Source: Piper betle
Lineage: Eukaryota; Streptophyta; Magnoliopsida; Piperales; Piperaceae
Assembly: GCA_033002965.1 (NCBI GenBank)
Contig: JAURVB010013503.1
Coordinates: 124,001-188,000 of the forward strand
DNA: 64,000 nt
Reading direction: 5' to 3'
Positions 37,025-47,290 of this stretch are shown one piece after another. A program made the translations under genes and the position numbers. The notes beneath the pieces are model-generated. The model was given only the letters and a program-made list of their open reading frames with translations, had not been told where the DNA came from and did no database searches. The stretch's first letter is position 1; every line of letters starts with the position of its first letter.

Positions 37025-37181
37025 ATTCTCCCATCCCGAATCATACGGAACACACTAGGGTTGGTTTCAACATCCTTCACATGGAAAAGAGATACAACCC
37101 TTCTAATCTCCCCTTTTCGACCCATGTGAAAAACTCCTCTTCCGACTCATGTGGAATGCACTTTATCTCCCCTGATTGGAA

Positions 37182-37416
37182 CTAGCACATCTCCCCCACC
37201 CTCTTGGGGAAAGCATTACGACTTTGCTTTTTGTCATTTAGGATCAACTTCTCTTCAAACATCTTTACTAACCCATCCACTCGGGTTTCAGAAAATAGCT
37301 TATTTTCATCTTCCAACTTGACAACAACTTTCTTTCTATCATGAGTATGATCATTACCAAGAATCTTATTACCAAATTCCATTTCTACCTTAGTATGATC
37401 AACCCGTCGACGCCAT
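37182..37416 (-). CDS. C-terminal tail of the inner Copia ORF
   Basis: Continuation of the gag-protease frame on the far side of the Athila insertion; when the Athila and one GCCAT copy are ignored the frame stays open. It starts RRRVDHTK and runs through DRKKVVVKLEDENK to FPKRVGEMC and a stop. This tail is charged, predicted helical, and matches no retroelement domain I know. It replaces the expected integrase. Confidence 0.6.
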
Positions 37417-38559
37417 TGTTAAGCGTTTAAAATATATAATATTTACCCATGTTTTTAATATGATTTTGTACTTCTCGGGTATAAACATTATTAATTTAGT
37501 GATATTTTTCATTATATTCTAGTTAATTAATATTTTATTAGATATGCTTAATTTTGGTGTTTCAATGCAGAAAAAGATGAATAAATTAAGCTTTGGATTT
37601 GATTGGTCATGACACTTGGCCCCACCCAATGGCTACAATTTATGGTGTTCAATGGAGTCGAACAGTTGGAAACTTGAAGGGACATTATAATTAATTAGAT
37701 TACGTCGATTTGTGAACACTCTCTTCGAATTCTTGTATCTCCACTTCTATATAAAGGGGTGGTCATTTGTTGTTATCATATCTCATCTCTTGGCTTCGAA
37801 GTGTAGTGAAAGAAGTAGTTTTAGTTTTTGTAATTTCTTTCTTTTCATAATAAAAATTAGTTTCTTTTTTATATTGTTTTCTATTTTTATTATGGAGTAG
37901 TCTTTTATTTCGTTCTAGAGAAGAATGGAACTTAACATGATTTAATTGAATTCATTTCAACCTCTTACTCTTTTATTCAATCGGATTGTTTAAATTATCA
38001 TGTTCTTAATGCTAAGAGTAGATTGATCACCTATTTCTTAGATCATGAGGTTTAATTAGATTTCGGGAGAAATTAATTAGATTAGTCATTGACAATTCAT
38101 CATACGACGAGTCTTTTGACTTGTTTGTCGTTGTGGTCGGAAGATACACAACACCGTATGCGATTGTAAGGCAAATCTTAATGCGTTATTTTGTTGATTA
38201 ATCAATTATCACCGGGAGGTAGAAATTGAGGCAAAATAATAGAAGCATGAAGGAGCGGGAGCCACCATGTCATATAATTATCCTAGATCGACAATCCGAG
38301 GGAATAAAAGATAAGAGTAAGATTCGATGAAGATTAAATTGATGTTAAGGGAAATTCGACTCTAGAACGAGTTTTATTATTATAACTCTTCTTTTAATTT
38401 AAAGTTTTTACTTAGATTTACTTAAGTAGTTGTTTTTGTTTTTTATTTTCTTCAATTAATTTAAGGAAATTCATCTCCCTGTGGGACGATACTCGATTTT
38501 ATCATTATATTACTTGTTGCGACCATGTATACTTGCATGTCACTGAAAATATTCGAACA
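37417..38559 (+). repeat. Athila-B 5' LTR
   Basis: TGTTAAGCGTTT...TTCGAACA, 1143 bp. Identical to the 3' LTR over its first 580 bp; all 7 substitutions lie between 37997 and about 38476. Confidence 0.96.
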
Positions 38560-38565
38560 AGTTTT

Positions 38566-38583
38566 TGGCGCCGTTGCCGGGGA
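38566..38583 (+). other. Athila-B primer-binding site
   Basis: TGGCGCCGTTGCCGGGGA, complementary to the 3' end of plant tRNA-Asp, six bases after the 5' LTR. Confidence 0.93.
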
Positions 38584-38846
38584 GATCGAATTTTCTTAAT
38601 TAATTTAGGATTAGAATTTTGAGTGTTTTCTTTTATTTTTAGATTTTAGTGTCTGATTATTTTTAAACAAAAAAAAGAAAAAAAGGAAAATAAACTATAT
38701 CATTGTCTTCTTCCTTGCTATTATTTATTATCATTTGTTTATTAGTACGGTCACCCTTGTCTTCTTGTGATTTAAAGATTGAAAGGACTTTGAGAAACTT
38801 GTGTGCCGCTGGAAGAAGAGCACAAGAACCAATAGAGGAAGAAGCC

Positions 38847-40037
38847 ATGCATTCATGGAGGACTACCGGAGTTTTAGAATTAGATGCACTTACTGCTTTA
38901 TCTGCTCAGGTCAGTGCTTTAACTAATGAAGTTCAAATTCTTAATATACAGAGACAGGTTAAGGCTGTAGAACCAAGGTGTGAATGGTGTGGACAAGGAC
39001 ATTTTACAGGTCAATGTGCAACAGATCAAGTTAATTACGTAGGCAACTATAATTGGAACAACAATCCCTATTCCAACACCTACAATGCGGGCTGGCGCAA
39101 TAACCCCAATTTTTCATGGAATAATTCTTCACAATCGGTTGTTGTCCCCAATAATCCACCACCACCATCACAGCATTATCAACCCCCTTCACTTTCTTTT
39201 CAGCAACCACAACAATCGGATTTGATCCAAATGTTCCATTCCATGCAACAAACTATGCAACAGACTATGCAACAATTTATGCAGAATCAGCAACAACAAC
39301 AACAACAGTTTATGCAACAAGTTATGGTGCAATTAAACAAGGAACCTAGTGAGCGACCCAAGGGTGTACTTCCTAGCCAACCAGAACAACCAAGGAATGA
39401 TGGTCAAGAGCATTGCAAAGCTATAACAACCCAGAGTGGTATTACTTTACAAGAACCAGTTCAGCCCAATGAAGTTAAGGAAAAAGATGAAAAACCAAAT
39501 AACGAAAATGAACTCAATACATTGGTTAGCTTACTCGGATGCAAAGGGGATCCGTTTAGTAATTCATTATATAAATCCATAAATTCTCTTTGTGAAGAAG
39601 ATATTGATGTGGATGAGATGGTTAAAGTATTAGATTCACAACCAATTTTGCCTCAACGATTCAAAGTTGTGGAAACCTCAGATCTACCATTCCACAGATT
39701 GCTGCCATCAGTTGAAGTACCACCTATTTTAGAGCTAAAGCAACTTCCAAAACATCTCAGGTATATTTTCTTAGGGCTTGATGACACTCTTCCTATTATT
39801 ATATCTTCAGAGCTAACTATATTGCAGAAAGAGAAGCTGATTAAAATACTAAAAGATCACAAGTCAGCTATTGCTTGGACTATAGCAGACAAACATGACA
39901 TCTGGTGTGGTTGCTGGTCATTTTCTCCTGGACAGAAGTTTTTTCCATATGGTGCAATTGAAATTAAGACTGAACAAGGAGATCGATCATTTAAAGTCAA
40001 TGCAGCATGGGTCAAGTCCAAATTCAGTTATTCATGA
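38847..40037 (+). CDS. Athila-B gag-linker fused to integrase C-terminus
   Basis: Open frame of 396 codons from the first in-frame ATG; the frame is open further upstream (from 38703) but without ATG. It contains a knuckle CEWCGQGHFTGQC, the YNPYSNTYNAGWRNNPNFSW-type linker, a Gln-rich stretch (MQQTMQQTMQQFMQ then QQQQQQQ), the Athila linker (LVSLLGCKGDPFSNSLY, PPILELKQLPKHLRYIFLG) and HKSAIAWTIAD. Near 39890 it jumps to the integrase tail KFFPYGAIEI and GDRSFKVN. The N-terminal capsid half is also missing. Because the junction is in frame, this deletion derivative still encodes a single protein. Confidence 0.85.
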   Translation: MHSWRTTGVLELDALTALSAQVSALTNEVQILNIQRQVKAVEPRCEWCGQGHFTGQCATDQVNYVGNYNWNNNPYSNTYNAGWRNNPNFSWNNSSQSVVVPNNPPPPSQHYQPPSLSFQQPQQSDLIQMFHSMQQTMQQTMQQFMQNQQQQQQQFMQQVMVQLNKEPSERPKGVLPSQPEQPRNDGQEHCKAITTQSGITLQEPVQPNEVKEKDEKPNNENELNTLVSLLGCKGDPFSNSLYKSINSLCEEDIDVDEMVKVLDSQPILPQRFKVVETSDLPFHRLLPSVEVPPILELKQLPKHLRYIFLGLDDTLPIIISSELTILQKEKLIKILKDHKSAIAWTIADKHDIWCGCWSFSPGQKFFPYGAIEIKTEQGDRSFKVNAAWVKSKFSYS

Positions 40038-41476
40038 TAATCATCCACCAACTAATTGAAATGAGGGAGTTCTCTTTCACTTCTTTTTCTTTATTTTTAT
40101 TTTTGAGGACAATGTTTAGTTTAAGTTTGGGGGTGATGCCTTAATTTTATGCATATTGTTCATGCTTGACTCATGTTTAGATTTAGATATACGTATATAT
40201 ATATATATGTAGTTTAGTATAAAAATTTTATTATGCAATGGTATTTTAGTCTCTTGGTTCAATGATAGATACATGTGAATTAGTCTTACCTTTCTTGGGA
40301 AAACTTGATTAATTGATATGAGGGATGAACTGAGTAAAAGATTACATTTGAGAGTTGGTTCTCTACCTTATATTATTTTCACAATCCTTTGGTTTAGATG
40401 ATTTCAATGAATGTTTTGCAATAAGGATTGTACATGATGGTCATGACTTTTAGAATTTGCCCTAGCGACTTTCGAGGCGAAATATTTGGTTTACCATGTT
40501 GATGGAAAATGATATAGGCATTTCTTTTTGATGAGTCTGGGCCTTTCTTCAAGCCTACCTAATATGAATTATCCTCTGTACACAATTTCATGACCTTTAT
40601 TATACATATTTGTTTGATTACCCTTATTTTAGCCTTGGCCTTTTTATTGAAAATATATCTTGCTGCTTGAGTCCTAGCACCCTAGTGTTTTGAAATCGTT
40701 CTAAATTCTAACAAGGATGAAACTTTGAGTAGTATAGGGGAAGGCATTGCGTGTTATAGAGTGGTGATTGAGTAGATAGTGTGGACTTTCCTGGTACTTT
40801 GCTTTGTAAAAAGAAAAAGAAAAAGAGAGAAGAAGAACAAAGAAAAAAGAAGGAAAGAAAAAGATGAGGCAATGATCCTCCACCAGTAAACACAAGATGA
40901 AGCAATAGTCTTCCACTGGTTTGAAAGAAAAGAGAAAAAGAAAAAGTAGTAGGTAGTCAATGGAAAATCAAAGCAAAGTTAGTTCTTATATTGGGTCAAC
41001 TCGATACTACATTTAAGGAAGTTTGTGTCATATTGCTTGGGGATTTGTTGTACATGTATGTCAGGATTTAGAAAGGATTTTTAATTCTAGGGTGCATATT
41101 AGCCTCTGATTTTTCTATCTTATTTATCCAATTTTTGGTCCCTAGCCCCTGGCCCCGTTACAACCTATAAAGACCTATTGATTCCATTGAATTGGCATTA
41201 CCTACATTAGTGGAGATGGGAGCGAAAGGTAAACATATTTAAGCATGTACTTGATTGTATTCTCTTGGTTGCAGATGAGAATGATAAGCCAATGGACTAT
41301 CAACACACACAGAGAGCTTTCTTTTGGATGTGATTGATGAAAGGGAATTTCTGATTTGATTGACATCTTGTTGACTCTTGAGGGTTTGATTGAGAATCAT
41401 ATGAGAACATAATGGGGACTAAGTATTTTTGTGTAGTAAAATTTTCTTTGTTATGATATTTTGCTCGGGACGCGCA
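40038..41476 (+). other. Athila-B 3' non-coding interior
   Basis: Follows the ORF; includes TTTAAGTTTGGGGGTG at 40118-40133, a second copy of the polypurine-type motif, and an AG-rich tract at 40800-40960. No env-position ORF remains. Confidence 0.7.
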
Positions 41477-41496
41477 AAAGTTTAAGTTTGGGGGTG
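41477..41496 (+). other. Athila-B polypurine tract
   Basis: AAAGTTTAAGTTTGGGGGTG immediately precedes the 3' LTR TGTTAAG, where plus-strand synthesis is primed. Confidence 0.88.
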
Positions 41497-42632
41497 TGTT
41501 AAGCGTTTAAAATATATAATATTTACCCATGTTTTTAATATGATTTTGTACTTCTCGGGTATAAACATTATTAATTTAGTGATATTTTTCATTATATTCT
41601 AGTTAATTAATATTTTATTAGATATGCTTAATTTTGGTGTTTCAATGCAGAAAAAGATGAATAAATTAAGCTTTGGATTTGATTGGTCATGACACTTGGC
41701 CCCACCCAATGGCTACAATTTATGGTGTTCAATGGAGTCGAACAGTTGGAAACTTGAAGGGACATTATAATTAATTAGATTACGTCGATTTGTGAACACT
41801 CTCTTCGAATTCTTGTATCTCCACTTCTATATAAAGGGGTGGTCATTTGTTGTTATCATATCTCATCTCTTGGCTTCGAAGTGTAGTGAAAGAAGTAGTT
41901 TTAGTTTTTGTAATTTCTTTCTTTTCATAATAAAAATTAGTTTCTTTTTTATATTGTTTTCTATTTTTATTATGGAGTAGTCTTTTATTTCGTTCTAGAG
42001 AAGAATGGAACTTAACATGATTTAATTGAATTCATTTCAACCTCTTACTCTTTTATTCAATCGGATTGTTTAAATTGTCATGTTCTTAATGCTAAGAGTA
42101 GATTGATCACCTATTTCTTAGATCACGAGGTTTAATTAGATTTTGGGAGAAATTAATTAGATTAGTCATTGACAATTCATCATACGACAAGTCTTTTGAC
42201 TTGTTTGTCGTTGTGGTCGGAAGATACACAACACCGTATGCGATTGTACGGCAAATCTTAATGCGTTATTTTGTTGATTAATCAATTATCACCGGGAGGT
42301 AGAAATTGAGGCAAAATAATAAAAGCATGAAGGAGCGGGAGCCACCATGTCATATAATTATCCTAGATCGACAATCCGAGGGAATAAAAGATAAGAGTAA
42401 GATTCGATGAAGATTAAATTGATGTTAAGGGAAATTCGACTCTAGAACGAGTTTTATTATTATAACTCTTCTTTTAATTTAAAGTTTTTACTTAGATTTA
42501 CTTAAAGTGTTTTTGTTTTATTCTTCAATTAATTTAAGGAAATTCATCTCCCTATGGGACGATACTCGATTTTATCATTATATTACTTGTTGCGACCATG
42601 TATACTTGCATGTCACTGAAAATATTCGAACA
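41497..42632 (+). repeat. Athila-B 3' LTR
   Basis: 1136 bp, ends TTCGAACA followed by GCCAT. Shorter than the 5' LTR by 7 bp in a T-rich run near 42510. Confidence 0.96.
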
Positions 42633-42637
42633 GCCAT

Positions 42638-43878
42638 GCTTGCTTAGGAGACCCCTCAAGAGTACTTCCACTCTTGATATATTGAAATAATGTCCTGTAC
42701 AAGCTGCCATATTTTTTCCCTTTTGCAATGATAAGTGCACCCTTGGATAACGTCCATAATCCTCTAGCAAATTGAGAACTATGGCCAATACCATCCAACT
42801 TGCCCAAAGACAATATATTTTCTTTCAAGCTTGGAATATGTCTCACATTCTTCAAAAATAATTTGTGACCCAAACTAGTCACCATATGCACATCTCCCAT
42901 GCCAACAACACGTGATGTATTACCATTCCCCATCTTCACCATTCCCAAATTTTCTGATTTATAGGTAGTGAAGAGCTCTCTACATGATGTTGCATGAAAA
43001 GAAGCTCCATAATCTACAATCCAACTTGAAGTATCCGTCTTACGAAAGCACTCATCATTACAAGAAGTAAAAAGTAATAAGTCATTTCCATAATTAATAG
43101 AATTGACTTCATCATTTTCTTGTTCTTGGTCCTTTTCCTTGTCATGTTTCATATCCCATGTTAATTTTTTGCAATACCTTTTTATATGACCAACCTTGTT
43201 ACAATAGAAGCACCTTATCACCTTTCTTCCATTATTTGTCTGCTTGAACCCACTCTTGCTCTCCTCAGAAACCAAGGCTTGTTCCCCTGAAAATGAAGTT
43301 GATATTGCTGACTTTCTTCTTAGCTCCTCTGACAAGAGTGATGCTGTAACAGAGGTTAAGTCAAGTTTAGAAACATGGCTCAAACTCATAATTAAATTAT
43401 CCCATGAGTCTGGCATTGAACAGAGAAGTAAGGTGGCTTGTTCTTCCTCATCAAGCTTTACACCTGTTCCCAACAGGTCATTCACCAAGCTATTAAACAT
43501 ATTTAAATGTTCATGAATAGAAGTCCCATCCTTCATCTTCAAATTATACAATTGTCTCTTTAGAAAAATCTTACTTACTAAGGACTTGTCTTCATATATT
43601 CTGTGAAGACTATCCCACAAAGCCTTTGCCGTTGTATCAATAGTATGCACATTAAATAATACCTTATCATCCAAAGCCAATAAAATATCAGCCTTAGCAA
43701 TCTCATCTTTTTCAATAAATTGTGCATCAGTCATACCTTCTGGTTTCTGATCCTTGCCTTTAAGAGCAACAACACAACCATCTTTCACCAATATGGTATG
43801 AATCTTCACCTTCCACATAGGAAAATTACTTCCATCAAATCGAGGAAGTAAAAATTTAGTTGTACTCTTCTCGGCCAT
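42638..43878 (-). CDS. Inner Copia gag-protease-like protein (first part)
   Basis: ATG at 43878, 77 bases after the LTR. Gag: TTKFLLPRFDGSNFPMWKVK, KALWDSLHRIYED, LKRQLYNLKMKDGTSIHEHL, LLCSMPDSWDNLIMSL. A knuckle RCFYCNKVGHIKRYCKK follows, then a protease-like SWIVDYGASFHATS and the start of the pre-integrase region (GSLYRTLFQ). The protease catalytic motif reads D-Y-G instead of D-S/T-G, so proteolysis is doubtful. About 413 codons are open before the Athila insertion; the frame resumes at 37416. It looks like a gag-only (TR-GAG-like) parasite needing helper proteins. Confidence 0.85.
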
Positions 43879-43940
43879 CTTGTCAAAAGCAAACAAGAAG
43901 TTTAATCTTCTCCACGAACCTCCACAGGCGGACGAACCAA

Positions 43941-43955
43941 AGCTCTGATAGCACT
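43941..43955 (-). other. Inner Copia primer-binding site
   Basis: The minus strand reads TGCTATCAGAGCTTTGG just after the 5' LTR; compare TGGTATCAGAGC of initiator Met type, with one change. Confidence 0.8.
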
Positions 43956-44330
43956 TGTTAGGATTGAAACACACAAAATCCCTAAACTCCTTGATATGCA
44001 ATAATAAGTACACAAAACACTCCAATTAGAACACCCTCAACCTCTCCAATTGGAATCAACTCATAATCTCTAACTAGAACACACTCCAATTAGGAAACTC
44101 CAATTGTGTACTCTCTTTTAATTCAGTTCTATTTCACTCATAATACAACTACATATATATAGGAAAAGAAAACCAACTTCGTAAATATCAAGAGCCAAAT
44201 ACTAAATACTCATCGTCTTCAACAATTTTTCTTGAATTCCTCGTACCTCTTGGAATAACTCCATGTCTTTACGATTCCTCATGTCATTATACGTCTTCTC
44301 ACATCCATCGTATGATGAGGGACCCCAACA
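43956..44330 (-). repeat. Inner Copia 5' LTR
   Basis: 375 bp; lacks about 25 bp present in 36626-37024 near the CTCACAATTCATAATT stretch. Confidence 0.93.
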
Positions 44331-44335
44331 TGCTT

Positions 44336-46740
44336 CGTCTAATAATGTACAGTCAGCTTCTCCATTTCCTGGATTAACCAAGGAGCAATATGATCAACTT
44401 CCGACTATGATGGGTGCAGATAATGGTACTTCCTCTAGCAATCGGTTTGGTAAGGCCTATCATTCATCAAATTTATTACCATGGATACCGGATAGGGCTT
44501 CCCATCACATGATGATAGCTAATTGTTTGAGCAGTTATAGTTTCATTCCTATTGTGCCATCTGTACGTCTTCCAAACGGTGTTTCTTTGGTCCTCATTTA
44601 ACCCTTCATATTGTGCTTCACGTTCTTAATTTTGATTGTCAACTCATTCCCATAAAGCAACTTAATTTCTTATTTTCATTGTCAATCATTTCCATAAAGC
44701 AACTCCCTCATTATGCATTCTAGTTATCTGCTTGTGATTTTTCATCTTGTGATGTTCGTCATCATGCAAAACAATCACGTGTTGTTTTTCCTGGAGTATT
44801 AATAAAGCCACAACTCCTTTTGCTTTAATACACTGTGATGTGAGGGGCATATATCATACCACCTCTCATTCAGGTGCACGTTATTTTTTAGCTGTCGTTG
44901 CTTTAATACATGGGTATATTTAATGATTCATAAGTCGGATGTTTTTTAATATTTAACCATTTTTTGTGTCATCGTAAAAACACAATTTTCGTTTGAAGTT
45001 AAACAGATCCGTGGTAATAATAAGACAGAATTTATGTCAACCCAATTACAATCCTACATGAGGGCACATGGGATCTTGTACAAAACATCATGCATAACAA
45101 CTCCTCATCAAAATGGAAGGGTTGAGCGTAAACACCGCAACATATAGCGTAATTGCGTCTTTGTTTGATGTCTAATAAGCCAAAAGAATTTGGCAGGCAT
45201 GTTCACCTTCCTTATCTTCCTTCTTCTTTGTTAACAATTCAACTTGATGTTCTTGCCAAGAAGCTACAAGAAATGGTGGGTTGGACGTGTTGGGTTTATC
45301 TCATTTCAGGTTTAGAGGTGATTGGTGACTTATATAAAAGCTAATTAGAAAGTCTTATTCATTGAGTTAACTTTTAGATTAAGTAGGGCTTATCAAACCT
45401 GTTTCATGCTCCATTCGGTGTGACAAGGGAGGTAGAAATCTTTGGGCTCACAAGAAAAATACATAAAAAATGTGCTTGGAAAATTCAACATTAAAGATAT
45501 CGAGCTGGTTAGCGTTCCACCGAGTCACTTTAAGTGGAAGAAAAGTGACTTAAGTAAAACAAAGATGAAGAAAATGACAAAAGTTCCTTCTGATTCTGAA
45601 GCAAATGACAAAGGTTCCTTATGATTCTATTGTTGGTAGTTTCGGTGTACACCTTGGTTTGTACAAGGTGAAATGACAAAGGTTCCTTATGACTCTGTTG
45701 TTGATAGTTTGATATATACCATTGTCTGTACAAGATGAAATTGAAGAAAAGTGATTGTTGTTTGTAGTTTGATGTATACCTTGGTTTATACAAGGTAAAG
45801 TTGAAGAAAAGTGACTTAAGTGAAACAAAGATGAAGGAAATGACAAAGGTTCCTTATGATTTTGCTGTTGGCACTTGGAGTCACTTAAAGTTGAAGAAAA
45901 GTGACTTATGTGAAACAAAGATGAAGGAAATGACAAAGATTCCTTATGATTTTGTTGTTGGTAGTTTGATGTATACCTTGGTTTGTACAAGTTGAAATTG
46001 AAGAAAAGTGATTGTTGTTGGTAGTTTGATGTATACCTTGATTTATACAAAGCGAAGTTGAAGAAAAGTGCCTTAAGTGAAACAAAGATGAAAGAAATGA
46101 CAAAGGTTCTTTAAGATTCCGCGGTTAGTAGTTTAATGCATACCTTGTTTTGTACAAGGCCGAATATAACATGTACAATTAAAACGGTGACATTTAGCAA
46201 ATCCAAACAAAGAATATTGACAAATAGTTGAATAGATAATAAGTTACTTGAAAGGGACATCAAAAATATGTTTGTGTTTTAAAAGTGATAAACCTTTGTT
46301 GGTTGGCTACATAGATGCAGACATGATGGGTGACTTGAAGACAAGAAGGTCAACATCTAAATTTGTTGTTAATTTTGCTAATGGGGTTGTATCTTAGTAG
46401 TTTAGGTTACAAAAGTGTGTTACATTATCTACAACTGAAGCCCAATTTATTACTACTACAGAAGCTTGTAAGAAGATGTTATGGACAAACAGATTTTTGA
46501 ATGAAATTGGTGTTAAACAGGAGAGATATATTGTTCACTGTGATAGCCAGAGTACAATTCACCTAAATAAGAATTTAAGTTTTTATTCAAAGAGCAAACA
46601 CATTGATGTGAGATATCGTTGGGTAAAAGATTTTAGAAAGTAAATCTCTTCAGCTAATAAAAATTCATATAGAAAAAAATATTTCAGATATAATGACTAA
46701 AGTTGTGGTGAAAGAGAAACATATTTACTGCAGCAATGAC
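44336..46740 (+). pseudogene. Outer Copia protease-integrase-RT-RNase H remnant
   Basis: Protease/linker at 44336-44600 (VPSVRLPNGVS). Integrase at about 44990-45150 (TEFMSTQLQSYMRAHGILYKTSC, then TPHQNGRVERKHRN). The end of RT at 45440-45520 (SQEKYIKNVLGKFNIKDIELVSVP). Then an expanded repeat (45525-46160). RNase H at 46290-46660 (VGYIDADMMGDLKTRRSTS, LSTTEAQFITTTEAC, HCDSQSTIHLNKN, SKSKHIDVRYRW). The catalytic RT YVDD region is missing. Frames are broken throughout. Confidence 0.8.
45525..46160 (+). repeat. Degenerate tandem array of a Copia RT coding segment
   Basis: Six copies of GACAAAGGTTCCTTATGATT-like sequence (near 45573, 45606, 45675, 45840, 45930, 46097) and six of GTATACCTTGGTTTGTACAAG-like sequence (near 45648, 45711, 45770, 45967, 46028, 46135). 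The parent segment codes for KKSDLSETKMKEMTKVPYD and then GSLMYTLVCT, a conserved stretch of Copia RT. Units are 60-115 bp and many are partial. Confidence 0.88.
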
Positions 46741-46804
46741 ACTGGTATGGATGGAGTTTCCCATGCCTGTTAGAAGTATTTTATGGAGTCGGGAAGGAGA
46801 GGTT

Positions 46805-47290
46805 TGTTAGGTTTTCCCTCCCTCATAAATACACTACATGGCAACCCTATTTTGGGCAAAAACTAAATTTTTTTTAGAAAATGCATTTTGCATTGTGGGT
46901 AGAGAGAATAGAAGTAAAAACAAACATTTTTCTTCTTTTCGTGTGGAGAAAAAATGCAATGAGGGGAGAAGGGGAAAATTATGTTGATTAAAGAAAGGTA
47001 AAGAACTTGTTGAGATTCGCTTTATGATCGTTAATGATAGCTTCACTAAGTTCTTAATCAATGACATCTTTCCTTTATTCTCTTTATTTGTGATTAATAC
47101 TAATTGTGTTGAAATTATAATAAATTAGTTTAAGAGGGTTTGTTTTTTTGTAGATATTTTTCTATATTAAGTTATGATATAGTAAATTTGATCTAGCTAT
47201 CTAGTCTGTGGTTTTTCTCTAAATTTAGGATTTTTCATGTAAAATTTGTATTATCTTTTATTTGTGTTAAATTTAATTAAATTAATTGGT
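46805..47290 (+). repeat. Probable 3' LTR of the outer Copia
   Basis: TGTTAGGTTTTCCCTCC follows a purine-rich GTCGGGAAGGAGAGG. Inside are TACACTACATGG and, near the end, ATTTAGGATTTTTCATGTAAAA, usual in Copia LTRs. The right end and partner LTR are not identified. Confidence 0.42.

Larger units (their letters stand above)
37417..42632 (+). mobile_element. Young internally deleted Athila (Athila-B)
   Basis: Complete LTR-to-LTR element of 5.2 kb with perfect target duplication GCCAT (37412-37416, 42633-42637), inserted in the inner Copia. LTRs are 1143 and 1136 bp, the tRNA-Asp PBS is intact and the polypurine tract is intact. The only long ORF fuses gag to the end of integrase; RT and RNase H are gone. 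Seven LTR substitutions (about 0.6%) make it the youngest insertion in the window (roughly 0.2-0.3 million years at 1.3e-8 per site per year, an assumed rate). Confidence 0.96.
36626..44330 (-). mobile_element. Inner Copia, gag-protease only (non-autonomous)
   Basis: A minus-strand LTR element with LTRs at 36626-37024 (399 bp) and 43956-44330 (375 bp), both TGTTAGGATTG...GGGACCCCAACA. Perfect target duplication TGCTT (36621-36625, 44331-44335). A PBS follows the right LTR. Without the Athila inserted at 37417-42632 it is about 2.5 kb and encodes only gag plus a protease-like region; integrase, RT and RNase H are absent. I count about 5 substitutions and a 25-bp indel between LTRs (about 1.3%), so it is young but older than the Athila inside it. 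Confidence 0.92.
35980..46804 (+). mobile_element. Outer Copia element, old and interrupted
   Basis: Plus-strand Copia remnants on both sides of the inner element. Left (35980-36620): gag with FKSLCDELG, KERVHQFLMGLCDAYNTVRS and LPNLNKVYVLVVRE, then a degraded zinc knuckle near 36340. Right (44336-46740): linker QSASPFPGLTKEQYDQL, protease remnant PWIPDRASHHMM, integrase, RT and RNase H. The two sides join if the inner element and one TGCTT copy are removed. The gag/integrase style and the RT/RNase H style seem to be of different Copia lineages, so an internal deletion or recombination near 45200-45440 is possible. Heavily mutated. Confidence 0.78.

Noticed and set aside
38703..38846. Signal-peptide-like N-terminus before the Athila-B gag ORF
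   Set aside because: It depends on a TTG start; no ATG precedes residue 49, and gag proteins have no signal peptide.
45530..46103. Three minus-strand frames of 65-143 codons with repeats
   Set aside because: They are reverse readings of the tandem RT-codon array.
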